NCBI GenBank assembly: GCA_044220545.1
Contig: JBGAQX010000008.1
Coordinates: 1-64,000 of the forward strand
Source: Fen-999 sp044220545
GTDB lineage: Bacteria > Pseudomonadota > Gammaproteobacteria > Burkholderiales > Rhodocyclaceae
Length of the DNA: 64,000 nt
Reading direction: 5' to 3'
In this document: one piece after another, positions 7,702 through 16,654 of the stretch
Numbering within the stretch: position 1 is the stretch's first letter
How the letters are laid out: every line of letters begins with the position of its first letter
Translations under genes and position numbers: made by a program
Notes under the pieces: model-generated
Seen by the model: only the letters and a program-made list of their open reading frames with translations
Database searches by the model: none
Told to the model about the DNA's origin: nothing

Positions 7702-8982
7702 ATGGCCCAGATACTTGTTGTAGACGACGAAGTAGGCATCCGGGAGCTGCTCTCGGAAATCCTCACCGACGAGGGCCATGACGTGCGCTCGGCGGAAAAC
7801 GCGGCGGCGGCGCGGGCGGCGCGCGACGCGGCGCGCCCGGACCTGGTGCTGCTCGACATCTGGATGCCGGATACCGACGGCATCACCCTGCTCAAGGAGT
7901 GGGCGGCCAACGGCCAGTTGTCGATGCCGGTGATCATGATGTCCGGCCACGGCACCATCGACACCGCCGTCGAGGCGACGCGCATCGGCGCCCTCGACTT
8001 CCTGGAAAAGCCGATCGGCATGCAGAAGCTGCTCGCCGCCATCAGCCACGGCCTGGAACGCGGCCAGAAGCGGGTGGCGGCCGGCCTGTCGCTGGCCGCC
8101 TTCCCGCGCTCGGCGCCGCTCCGGGACTTGAAGAAGCGGCTCGAGCAGGTGGCGGCCAAGAGCCGCGCCGTGCTGCTGCGTTCGGCGGCCGGCAGCATCG
8201 TCGAGCTGGCCGCCCGTACCTTGCAGGTCCCCGGCAAGCCGTGGCTGGATCTGGCGACCAGTTCGGAACCGCTCAGCCTGGAGATGCTGGCCACCGCGAA
8301 CGGCGGGGTGCTCTATTGCGAGGAGCTGGCCCGCCTGACGCGCCTGCAGCAGAAGAACCTGCTATTCGCCCTGGAGCGGCTGGAGAAGCACAACCTGCAT
8401 CTGGTCGCCGCCACCGGCCAGGAACCGGGCGGCCTGGCGCAGCTCGGCTGGGACGAGGCCGGCCTGCGCCGCCTGTCGGAAGTCTGGCTCGGCCTGCCGA
8501 CGCTGGCCGAACTCAAGGACGAGATCCCCGACATCGCCAGCCACCTGCTGACCCAGATCGGCGAAGCCGGCGACGCGCCGCTGCGCCGCCTGACCAGCGG
8601 CGCCCTCAACTCGCTGCGCCAGCACGCCTGGCCCGGCGGCTACGGCGAACTGAAGAGCGCGGTGCGCTCGCTGGCCCTGGCCGCCCTCGACGACGAGATC
8701 GACGCCGACGAGGTTGACCGTCTGCTCTTCCCCGATGCCGGCGCGGCGCCGGAGCCCATGCCCGGCCTGCCGCCGGAGGTGATGGACCTGCCGCTGCGCG
8801 AGGCGCGCGAGGTGTTCGAGCGCACCTATTTCGAGCACCATCTGCGTCTCGATGGCGCCAACATGACGCGCCTGGCCGAGAAGACCGGCCTGGAACGCAC
8901 CCATCTCTACCGCAAGCTCAAGGACCTCGGGCTGCGCGGCGTCAAGAGCGACGAACCGGGTCCCGAACCGGTCCACGGATAA
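7702..8982 (+). CDS. ntrX: NtrX-like response regulator with degenerate sigma54-activator domain
   Basis: The receiver domain (1-118) is intact, with phospho-acceptor D52 in VLLDIWMP, SGHGT and the switch Lys in EKP. The middle region aligns in outline with a sigma54-activator AAA+ domain but lacks a Walker A P-loop (LLRSAAGSIVELAART where GESGTGKE is expected). It has a poor Walker B (GVLYCEELARL) and no GAFTGA loop. The C-terminal Fis-type helix-turn-helix is present (NMTRLAEKTGLERTHLYRKL). It probably binds DNA in response to phosphorylation without opening sigma54 complexes. It is read with ntrY and followed 4 nt later by trkA. Confidence 0.85.
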   Translation: MAQILVVDDEVGIRELLSEILTDEGHDVRSAENAAAARAARDAARPDLVLLDIWMPDTDGITLLKEWAANGQLSMPVIMMSGHGTIDTAVEATRIGALDFLEKPIGMQKLLAAISHGLERGQKRVAAGLSLAAFPRSAPLRDLKKRLEQVAAKSRAVLLRSAAGSIVELAARTLQVPGKPWLDLATSSEPLSLEMLATANGGVLYCEELARLTRLQQKNLLFALERLEKHNLHLVAATGQEPGGLAQLGWDEAGLRRLSEVWLGLPTLAELKDEIPDIASHLLTQIGEAGDAPLRRLTSGALNSLRQHAWPGGYGELKSAVRSLALAALDDEIDADEVDRLLFPDAGAAPEPMPGLPPEVMDLPLREAREVFERTYFEHHLRLDGANMTRLAEKTGLERTHLYRKLKDLGLRGVKSDEPGPEPVHG

Positions 8983-8986
8983 GGCC

Positions 8987-10417
8987 ATGAACATCGTCAT
9001 CCTCGGCGCCGGCCAGGTCGGTGCCAGTGTCGCCGAGGCGCTGGTCTCGGAAGCCAACGACATCACGGTGGTGGATCTGGACACCAACCATCTCGCCCTG
9101 CTCCAGGACCGGCTGGACCTGCGCACCGTGGTCGGCAATGCCGCCAGCCCCTCGGTGCTGCGCGACGCCGGCGCGGCCGACGCCGACCTGCTGATCGCCG
9201 TCACCCAGTCCGACCAGACCAACCTGTGCGCCTGCCGCATCGCCAAGACGGTGTTCAACGTGCCGACGCGCATCGCCCGCCTGCGCGCCCTCGACTACGC
9301 CGAGCACCCGGAGCTGCTCGACGAGAACAACTTCGCGGTGGATTTCAGCATCTGCCCCGAGCAGGAGGTGACCGAGGCCCTGGTGCGGCTGCTGGCCTTT
9401 CCCGACGCCTTGCAGGTGCTTCAGTTCGCCGGCGGCACGGTCAGCCTGGTGGCGGTGCGGGCGCGACCCGGCGGCCTGCTGGTGGACCAGCCGATCAACG
9501 CCATGCGCCAGCACCTGCCGGCCGGCGTGGATGCGCGCATCGTGGCGATCTTCCGCGACTTCCAGCCGATCGCCATCGACGGCGGCACGGTCATCCGGGC
9601 CGGCGACGAGGTGTTCGTGCTGGCGGCCAGCGAGCATATCCGCCAGGTGTTCATCGAGTTGCGGCGCATGGAAAATCCGGTGCGCAACGTCATGATCGCC
9701 GGCGGCGGCAACATCGGCTACCGTTTCGCCAAGGCGATCGAAGCCAACTTCCAGGTGAAGCTGATCGAACGCAACGAGACGCGCGCCGAGCAACTGGCGG
9801 CGCGCCTCGACCACGCCCTGGTGCTGGCCGGCGACGCCACCGACGAAAAGCTGATGGGCGGCGAGGGCATAGAGGACATGGACTTCTTCCTCGCCCTGAC
9901 CAACGACGACGAAAACAACATCATGGCGGCGCTGATGGCCAAGCGGCTGGGCGCCAAACGGGTGCTGGCGCTGATCAACCGCCGGGCCTATGTCGACCTG
10001 GTGCAGGGCGGCGAGATCGATATCGCCATTTCGCCGGCGCAATTGTCGATCGGCACCCTGCTCACCCATGTTCGGCACGGCGACATCGCCCGCGTCCATT
10101 CCCTGCGCCGCGGCGCCGCCGAGGCCCTGGAACTGGTGGCCCACGGCGACGAAAAGACCTCCAAGGTGGTCGACCGGCGCATCGAGGAAATCGACCTGCC
10201 CGATGGTGCCAGCATCGGCGCCATCGTCCGCAAGACACATACCTCGATGGTGGTCTACGAAGACGGGCTGCCGGTCGAAAAGGAGCTGTACGAGGTGGTC
10301 ATCGCCCACCACGACACCCGGATCCAGGCCGACGATCATGTGATCGTCTTCTGCGTTTCGAAGCGACTGGTGCCGAAGGTGGAGAAACTGTTCCAGGTCG
10401 GCTTCCATTTCCTATGA
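8987..10417 (+). CDS. trkA: Trk potassium uptake regulatory subunit TrkA
   Basis: This is the peripheral NAD(H)-binding subunit that gates the TrkH potassium channel. Two tandem RCK halves are seen. Each has a Rossmann GxGxxG-type motif (ILGAGQVGASVAEAL at residue 4 and IAGGGNIGYRFAKAI near 236) and a following TrkA-C domain. The 476-aa length is normal. It starts 4 nt after ntrX. Its TGA overlaps the ATG of trkH, so the two subunits are probably made together. Potassium uptake may be controlled by the upstream two-component pair. Confidence 0.93.
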   Translation: MNIVILGAGQVGASVAEALVSEANDITVVDLDTNHLALLQDRLDLRTVVGNAASPSVLRDAGAADADLLIAVTQSDQTNLCACRIAKTVFNVPTRIARLRALDYAEHPELLDENNFAVDFSICPEQEVTEALVRLLAFPDALQVLQFAGGTVSLVAVRARPGGLLVDQPINAMRQHLPAGVDARIVAIFRDFQPIAIDGGTVIRAGDEVFVLAASEHIRQVFIELRRMENPVRNVMIAGGGNIGYRFAKAIEANFQVKLIERNETRAEQLAARLDHALVLAGDATDEKLMGGEGIEDMDFFLALTNDDENNIMAALMAKRLGAKRVLALINRRAYVDLVQGGEIDIAISPAQLSIGTLLTHVRHGDIARVHSLRRGAAEALELVAHGDEKTSKVVDRRIEEIDLPDGASIGAIVRKTHTSMVVYEDGLPVEKELYEVVIAHHDTRIQADDHVIVFCVSKRLVPKVEKLFQVGFHFL

Positions 10418-11874
10418 GCCGGCTGCTTTCCGTCCTGCGGGTACTGGCGCTGGTGCTGTTGATCTTCAGCGGCGCCATGCTCGCCCCCATGGCGGTTTCC
10501 TGGCATCTTGGCGACGGCGCCCTGAGCGCCTACGACGAAGGGATCGCCGCGACGCTCGGCGCCGCCCTGCTGCTTTGGTGGCTGACGCGCCGACACACGC
10601 GGGAACTGCAAATCAAGGACGGCTTTCTGCTGGTGGTGCTGGTGTGGACGGTGTTGCCGGCCTTCGCGGCACTGCCGCTGCTGATCTACTTCTGGCCCAA
10701 GCTCTCCTTCACCGATGCCTATTTCGAGACCGTTTCGGGCCTGACCACGACCGGCGCCACGGTGCTGGAAGGGCTGGACAAGATGCCGTACTCGATCAAC
10801 TTCTGGCGCGGCGAGCTGGTCTGGCTGGGCGGCATGGGCTTGATCGTGCTGGCCGTGGCGATCCTGCCGCTGCTCGGCGTGGGCGGCCGGCAGATCTTCA
10901 AGGCCGAGGCGCCGGGGCCGATGAAGGACTCGAAACTGACGCCGCGCATGGCCGAAACCGCCAAGGGACTCTGGGCGATCTACGGTCTGATCAGCGCGGC
11001 CTGCCTCGCGGCGCTGTACTGGGCGGGGATGGACTGGGGCGACGCCGTGATGCACACCTTCACCATCATGGGCCTGGGCGGCTTTTCCAGTCACGACGCC
11101 AGCTTCGGCTATTTCGATTCGGTGACCATCGAGGTGGTGACGATCATCTTCATGACGCTCTGCGGCATGAACTTCGCCAGCCATTTCCTGGCCATCCGCA
11201 ACCGGACCCTGTCCCCCTATCGTGTCGATCCGGAAATCGGCTGGTACCTGCTGGCCATGTACTCGGGCGTGCTGCTGGTGGCCACCTACCTGTTGTACAT
11301 GGGCACCTATGCCGACTTTCCGACCGCCCTGCGCTACGCCGCCTTCAACGTGGTGTCGATCGCCACCACCACCGGCTTCGCCAATACCGATTTCAACCTG
11401 TGGCCGATGTTCGCGCCGCTCTGGATGCTGTTCCTGTCCAGCTTCGTCACCTGCTCCGGCTCCACCGGCGGCGGCATCAAGATGGTGCGGGCGATCATGC
11501 TCTACAAGCAGGTGTTCCGGGAGATCATGCGCTCGCTGCACCCCAGCCTGGTGCGGCCGATCAAGCTGGCCGGCGCGCCGGTGCCGGCCAACATCGTCCA
11601 TGCCGTGCTGGCCTTCGGTTTCATCTATATGGTCAGCCTCGTTTCGCTGACGCTGCTCATGGCGGCCAGCGGCCTGGACATCGTCACCGGCTTTTCGGCG
11701 GTGGTGGCCTGCGTCAACAACACCGGGCCGGGCCTCAACCAGGTCGGCCCGGCGACCACCTTCGCCGTGCTCACCGACTTCCAGACCTGGGTGTGCACCT
11801 TCGCCATGTTGCTCGGCCGGCTGGAGATATTCACCCTGTTGGTGGTGCTGTCCCCGGCCTTCTGGCGCAAGTGA
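10414..11874 (+). CDS. trkH: Trk potassium transporter membrane subunit TrkH
   Basis: This polytopic membrane protein forms the potassium pathway of the Trk system. The four pore-loop filter segments are visible: TTTGAT, GLGGFS, TTTGFA and NNTGPG. Between them are the usual paired helices, and a GSTGGGIKM segment is near residue 350. The start ATG 10414 overlaps the trkA stop by four bases. At 486 aa it is full length. Confidence 0.93.
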   Translation: MSRLLSVLRVLALVLLIFSGAMLAPMAVSWHLGDGALSAYDEGIAATLGAALLLWWLTRRHTRELQIKDGFLLVVLVWTVLPAFAALPLLIYFWPKLSFTDAYFETVSGLTTTGATVLEGLDKMPYSINFWRGELVWLGGMGLIVLAVAILPLLGVGGRQIFKAEAPGPMKDSKLTPRMAETAKGLWAIYGLISAACLAALYWAGMDWGDAVMHTFTIMGLGGFSSHDASFGYFDSVTIEVVTIIFMTLCGMNFASHFLAIRNRTLSPYRVDPEIGWYLLAMYSGVLLVATYLLYMGTYADFPTALRYAAFNVVSIATTTGFANTDFNLWPMFAPLWMLFLSSFVTCSGSTGGGIKMVRAIMLYKQVFREIMRSLHPSLVRPIKLAGAPVPANIVHAVLAFGFIYMVSLVSLTLLMAASGLDIVTGFSAVVACVNNTGPGLNQVGPATTFAVLTDFQTWVCTFAMLLGRLEIFTLLVVLSPAFWRK

Positions 11875-11906
11875 GATAATCGGCCCTCAATTTTCGAGCG
11901 GCCGCC

Positions 11907-12992
11907 ATGACCCGACCCAAGAACGACACTTTCCTGCGCGCACTGCTGCGCGAGCCCGTCGACTACACCCCCACCTGGCTGATGCGCCAGGCCGGCCGCT
12001 ACCTGCCGGAGTACTGCGAGACCCGCAAGCGGGCCGGCAGTTTCCTCAACCTGTGCAAAAACCCGCGCCTGGCCTGCGAGGTGACGCTGCAACCGCTGGC
12101 GCGCTATCCACTTGACGCGGCGATCCTGTTTTCCGACATCCTGACGGTGCCGGACGCCATGGGCCTCGGGCTGTATTTCGCGGACGGCGAAGGACCCAAG
12201 TTCGAGCGGCCGCTGCGCGAGGAATGGGCGATCCGCGACCTCACCGCGCCGGACCCCAACGTGCATCTGCGCTACGTCATGGACGCGGTGGCCGAGATAC
12301 GCCGCGCGCTCGACAACTCGGTGCCGCTGATCGGCTTTTCCGGCAGCCCCTTCACGCTGGCCTGCTACATGGTCGAGGGCGGCGGCTCGGAGGATTTCCG
12401 CACCGTCAAGACCATGCTCTACGACCGGCCCGACCTGCTGCACCACATTCTCGAAGTGACCAGCCAGGCGGTGACCGACTACCTGAACGCCCAGATCCAG
12501 TCCGGCGCGCAGGCGGTGATGATCTTCGACACCTGGGGCGGCGCGCTGCCCGCCTGGGCCTACCAGGAGTTCTCGCTGGCCTACATGCGACGCATCGTCG
12601 CCGACTTGAAGAAGGTTCATGACGGCGAGCGCGTTCCCTCGATCGTGTTCACCAAGGGCGGCGGCCAGTGGCTGGAGTCGATCGCCGCCATCGGCGTCGA
12701 CGCCGTCGGCCTCGACTGGACCACCGACCTGGGCACCGCCCGCGGCCGGGTCGGCGACCGGGTGGCGCTGCAAGGCAACCTCGATCCGATCGCCCTGTTC
12801 GCCTCGCCCGAGGGCGTGGCGCGGGAGGCGCGCCGGGTGCTCGACAGCTTTGGCGCCCATTCGGCGCAGAGTGGCCACGTCTTCAACCTCGGCCACGGCA
12901 TCTCCCAATTCACGCCGCCGGACAATGTCGCCGCGCTGGTCGAGACGGTGCGCCAGTACAGCCGCGGCTTTCACGACGGGCAGCCCGGCTAG
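11907..12992 (+). CDS. hemE: Uroporphyrinogen decarboxylase HemE
   Basis: HemE decarboxylates the four acetate side chains of uroporphyrinogen III to give coproporphyrinogen III in haem synthesis. Signature motifs are present: PTWLMRQAGRYLPEY near the N-terminus, SDILTVPDAMG with the catalytic Asp, GFSGSPFTLACYM, FDTWGGALP, and the C-terminal FNLGHGI. The 361-aa length is normal. It lies 32 nt after trkH on the same strand and may have its own promoter in that gap or be read from trkH. The AT-rich DnaA-box region follows. Confidence 0.95.
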   Translation: MTRPKNDTFLRALLREPVDYTPTWLMRQAGRYLPEYCETRKRAGSFLNLCKNPRLACEVTLQPLARYPLDAAILFSDILTVPDAMGLGLYFADGEGPKFERPLREEWAIRDLTAPDPNVHLRYVMDAVAEIRRALDNSVPLIGFSGSPFTLACYMVEGGGSEDFRTVKTMLYDRPDLLHHILEVTSQAVTDYLNAQIQSGAQAVMIFDTWGGALPAWAYQEFSLAYMRRIVADLKKVHDGERVPSIVFTKGGGQWLESIAAIGVDAVGLDWTTDLGTARGRVGDRVALQGNLDPIALFASPEGVAREARRVLDSFGAHSAQSGHVFNLGHGISQFTPPDNVAALVETVRQYSRGFHDGQPG

Positions 12993-13433
12993 CCCGGCCC
13001 CGAGGCCACCGGGCACCGGGCCGGCCGGCAAGGGCGGCCAGACTGGCGTCGCCGCCCGGCCACCGCGATTTCCCAGGCCGGGCGCGGCACCCCGGGCAAG
13101 CCGGCCTGCAAGCCAGTCGCAGCAAGGTTCGGCGGGTGGGGTTGACAATCGACTTATTCACATTCGGAAACTGCTCACTCCTGAACCCGGGGCATAGCCA
13201 TGCCGCTGTTTGGGTGTTTTTAACACATTGTTTATAAACGATTATTTTTCGCTTAATTATTACGCAACCGTGAAATTTTCCTTAAGCGACCGCCAGTTAC
13301 GTTCACCCGGGCACCTTTGTTCACAAACTTATCCACAGTTTTTGTGAGTAATCATTTTCCCTTGTGAGACCAATGAATTAGGCCCTCAAGCGGAAGTTGA
13401 ATCGAGCTATGACGAACAAGCCCTTGATCAGCG
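12993..13433. other. AT-rich intergenic region with DnaA-box cluster (oriC-like)
   Basis: The 441-bp gap between hemE and priA begins GC-rich and becomes strikingly AT-rich at about 13206-13280. Perfect DnaA boxes (TTATNCACA) are at 13154-13162 and 13329-13337. One-mismatch boxes are at 13229-13237 (reverse), 13317-13325 and 13343-13351 (reverse), with 13317 and 13329 spaced 12 bp apart. This resembles a replication origin or a DnaA-regulated promoter of priA. Against a chromosomal origin, the genes on both sides run on the + strand. No gene is seen in the gap. Confidence 0.5.
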
Positions 13434-15431
13434 ATGCCCATTGTTAGAGTCGCCCTCGACGTGCCGCTGCCCCGCTTGTTCGACTACCGGGCGGACGACG
13501 CCGTGGCCACCGATATCGGCCGGCGCGTGGTGGTGCCCTTCGGCGGTGGCGCCGGCGGCCACAAGGTCGGCCTGATCGTCGGCAGCGCCGCAAGCTCCGA
13601 CCAACCACCGGAAAAACTGAAGTCGGTCGAGACCATCCTGCGCGACATGCCGCCCCTGCCGGCCGACTGGCTGGCCCTGTGCGAGTTCTGTAGCCGCTAC
13701 TACCAGCATCCGCTCGGCCAGGTGATGGGCTTTGCCCTGCCGCCGCTCCTGCGCCGGGGCAAGCTGCCCAGGAGCAGGGGCAAGGGGCAAGGGGCAAGTA
13801 ACCAGGAGAGAGGCGCCGTCCAGGTGCCGCCCTTGCTGCCGGAGCAACAGGCGGCGGTGGAGGCGATCGTCGCCGCGCGAGGCTTCGGGACTTTCCTGCT
13901 CCACGGGATCACGGGCAGCGGCAAGACGGAGGTGTACCTGCGCGCCATCGAGGCCGTGCTGGCGGGCGGCGGCCAGGCATTGATGCTGGTGCCGGAAATC
14001 GCCCTCACGCCACAACTGGAACAGCGCGTAAGTGAGCGCTTCCAGCACGCCCGAGTAGTGTCGGCGCACAGTGGCGTGGCCGACGCCGCCCGGGCACGCG
14101 GCTTCCTGGCCGCCCTGACCGGCGAGGCCGATATCGTGCTCGGCACCCGGCTTTCGGTGTTCATGCCCTTGCCGCGCCTGCGCCTGATCGTGGTGGACGA
14201 GGAGCACGACGCCTCTTTCAAGCAGCAGGAGGGGCTGCGCTATTCGGCCCGCGACGTGGCGGTGTTCCGCGCCAAGCAGCTCGACATTCCCATCGTGCTC
14301 GGTTCGGCCACCCCGGCGCTGGAGACTTTTCACCATGCGCTTGCCGGCCGCTACCGGTTGCTGGAGCTCTCCCGCCGGGCGGTGGCCGAGGCGCCGCCCG
14401 AGGTGCGCACTGTCGATACGCGCCGGGAAAAGCTCCAGGACGGCATGAGCGCGGCGCTGCTCGACGCGCTGGCGGAACGGCTGCGACGGAACGAGCAGAG
14501 CCTGGTCTTCCTCAACCGGCGCGGCTATGCGCCGGTGCTGGCCTGCCCGGCCTGCGGCTGGGTGTCGCGCTGCCGGCGCTGCGCCGCCAATCTGGTGGTG
14601 CATCTGGCCGACCGGCGCCTGCGCTGCCACCACTGCGGCCTGGAAACCGGCCTGCCCAAGGCCTGCCCGGACTGCGGCAACCAGGACATCCACCCCTTCG
14701 GGCGCGGCACGCAAAGACTGGAGGCGGCGCTGAGTGAGCACTTCCCTGAGGCGCGTCTCCTGCGCATCGACCGCGATTCGGCCAGCACGCCGAAGAAATG
14801 GCAGGCCATGCTGGCCGCCATCCATGCCGGCGAGGCGGACATCCTGGTCGGTACCCAGATGCTGGCCAAGGGCCACGATTTCCCGCGCCTGACCCTGGTT
14901 GGCGTGGTCGGCGCCGATGCCGCTTTGTTCGCGGCCGACTTCCGGGCGCCGGAGCGCCTGTTCTCGCAGTTGATGCAGGTCGGCGGCCGCAGCGGCCGGG
15001 CGGCGTTGCCGGGTGAGGTGCTGATCCAGACCGAGCATCCCGAACACCCGCTCTACCGGGCGCTGGCCGGGCACGACTACAACGCCTTTGCCCGGGCGCA
15101 GCTCGACGAACGGCGGGCGGCCGGCTTTCCGCCCTTCTCCTTTCAGGCGCTCTTGCGGGCGGAAGCCAGGGATCTCGACCAGTCGCTGGCCTTTCTCGCC
15201 GAGGCGCGCGACGCGGCCCTGGCGTTGGCCGGCGAAGCGATTGCCCTCTACGACCCGGTGCCAATGCGCATGGCGCGGCTGAAGAATCTGGAACGCGGCC
15301 AGTTGCTGGTCGAATCGGCCAGCCGGCCGGCCTTGCAGGGCTTCCTGACCGGCTGGAACGAAAGCCTGCACAAACTCAAGCCGCCCCGCGAGTTGCGTTG
15401 GCACCTGGACGTCGATCCGCTGGAGTTTTGA
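13434..15431 (+). CDS. priA: Primosomal replication restart helicase PriA
   Basis: PriA recognises stalled forks and reloads the replisome as a 3'-5' helicase. An N-terminal 3'-end-binding and winged-helix part is followed by helicase lobes with Walker A GITGSGKT (residues 158-165) and VVDEEHD (Walker B). A zinc module has four CxxC pairs (CPACG, CRRC, CHHCG, CPDCG), and motif V/VI residues are in QVGGRSGR. The 665-aa length is slightly short but complete. The linker at about residues 110-130 carries an odd GGGGCAA tandem repeat. ATG 13434 lacks a strong ribosome site. The DnaA-box region lies directly upstream. Confidence 0.95.
   Translation: MPIVRVALDVPLPRLFDYRADDAVATDIGRRVVVPFGGGAGGHKVGLIVGSAASSDQPPEKLKSVETILRDMPPLPADWLALCEFCSRYYQHPLGQVMGFALPPLLRRGKLPRSRGKGQGASNQERGAVQVPPLLPEQQAAVEAIVAARGFGTFLLHGITGSGKTEVYLRAIEAVLAGGGQALMLVPEIALTPQLEQRVSERFQHARVVSAHSGVADAARARGFLAALTGEADIVLGTRLSVFMPLPRLRLIVVDEEHDASFKQQEGLRYSARDVAVFRAKQLDIPIVLGSATPALETFHHALAGRYRLLELSRRAVAEAPPEVRTVDTRREKLQDGMSAALLDALAERLRRNEQSLVFLNRRGYAPVLACPACGWVSRCRRCAANLVVHLADRRLRCHHCGLETGLPKACPDCGNQDIHPFGRGTQRLEAALSEHFPEARLLRIDRDSASTPKKWQAMLAAIHAGEADILVGTQMLAKGHDFPRLTLVGVVGADAALFAADFRAPERLFSQLMQVGGRSGRAALPGEVLIQTEHPEHPLYRALAGHDYNAFARAQLDERRAAGFPPFSFQALLRAEARDLDQSLAFLAEARDAALALAGEAIALYDPVPMRMARLKNLERGQLLVESASRPALQGFLTGWNESLHKLKPPRELRWHLDVDPLEF
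13777..13797 (+). repeat. Three tandem GGGGCAA heptamers inside priA
   Basis: Three perfect tandem copies of GGGGCAA lie in the linker between the DNA-binding and helicase domains of PriA and encode about residues 115-121. The block is 21 bp, so it keeps the reading frame. It looks like a small tandem repeat that has been tolerated in a flexible linker. Confidence 0.7.
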
Positions 15432-15445
15432 TCGCCTGATGGCGC

Positions 15446-16654
15446 TCAGGCCCGCCCGCCCGCTGTGCGAGCGGCGCCGAGCATGAACCAGCCGTAGGCC
15501 AGCGCCTGCAACGCCAGCAGCCCGCCGTAGGTCCAGCGGTAGGCCTCGCGCGGCGGCAGGCCGTTGGCCTGCAAAACGTCGAGCAGCGCACCGAAACCCC
15601 ACTGCAAACCGAAGGCGCCGATGAAGGCGCCAAGGTTCAGCGCGGTGTTCACGCGGCCCGACAGGTGCGGCGGGAAATGGCTGCTCAACAGGGCATAGGC
15701 CAGATTGCCGACCGAGAACACCAGGCCGAGCGCGAACCACAGGGTGTAGGTGGCGCCAAGGTCGGCGACGATGGCCAGGCTGACCAGCACGCCGACGCCC
15801 ATGCCCGCCTTGAGGATGGTTTCCGGCTCGATGCCGCGTCGCTGCAAGGGCACGACCAGGAAGGCGATGGCCAGGAAACCGGCCAGCATGGCGCCACTGG
15901 TCAGCAGCAGGTGGAAGGCCGCCGATTCGCGCGTCTGGCCGTTGACCTCGATCAACCAGGGCACGGCCCAGAGACCCTGGATGGCCATGAAGCCACCGAC
16001 GATGGCGGCGGTTTGCGGCGCGAAACGCCAGAAGACGCGGCTCTTCAGAATGCCGCCCAGCGCGCGCAGTTGCTCGCCCGGCGTTTCGCGGGAGCCTTCG
16101 CCACGCCTTTCCGGCGTGGCGAAGATGGCCGCGGCAACCATTGCCGCCAGCACCGCCAGGCCGAGGAAGATTCCCCGCCAGCCCAGCGGGGGCAGGGCCC
16201 AGCCGATCGGCGTGGTGGCGGTCAGGGCGCCCAGTCCGCCGGCGGCCATCACCGCCGCGTTCAGCGACGCCTGGCGCTCCGGCGGGAACCAGAGCGAGAA
16301 GGCCTTGAAGCTGGCCATCAGGCAGGCCGAAACGCCCAGACCGATCAGGGCACGCGCACCGGCCAGCTCGGGCAGGGTCGCGCCCAGGGCGAACGCGGCG
16401 CTGCCCAACGCAGCCACCAGCAACAGGCCCGCCTCGACCCGGCGCGGTCCATAGCGATCGAGCAGCAGGCCAAGCGGCAATTGAAAAGCGCCGAAGGCCA
16501 GCAGATAGGCCGAGGTCAGCAGGCCGAGCTGGGCCGCCGACACCGAAAGCTCGCGCGTCAGCTCCGGCGCGATCACCGCATTGACGTTGCGCAGCAGGTA
16601 GGACAGGTAGTAGCCCACCGCGAAGGGCGCGAACACGCGCAGCCAGGGATTCAT
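15446..16654 (-). CDS. MFS transporter
   Basis: This 402-aa integral membrane protein has about twelve hydrophobic segments. It shows the major facilitator loop motif between helices 2 and 3 (GLLLDRYGPRRVEAG). The N-terminus YYLSYLLRNVNAVIAPEL resembles the nitrate/oxalate/sugar-phosphate type of antiporter, but the substrate cannot be read from sequence. The start ATG 16654 overlaps the stop of the upstream MOSC gene (ATGA), so the two are likely an operon. Confidence 0.85.
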   Translation of the reverse strand: MNPWLRVFAPFAVGYYLSYLLRNVNAVIAPELTRELSVSAAQLGLLTSAYLLAFGAFQLPLGLLLDRYGPRRVEAGLLLVAALGSAAFALGATLPELAGARALIGLGVSACLMASFKAFSLWFPPERQASLNAAVMAAGGLGALTATTPIGWALPPLGWRGIFLGLAVLAAMVAAAIFATPERRGEGSRETPGEQLRALGGILKSRVFWRFAPQTAAIVGGFMAIQGLWAVPWLIEVNGQTRESAAFHLLLTSGAMLAGFLAIAFLVVPLQRRGIEPETILKAGMGVGVLVSLAIVADLGATYTLWFALGLVFSVGNLAYALLSSHFPPHLSGRVNTALNLGAFIGAFGLQWGFGALLDVLQANGLPPREAYRWTYGGLLALQALAYGWFMLGAARTAGGRA

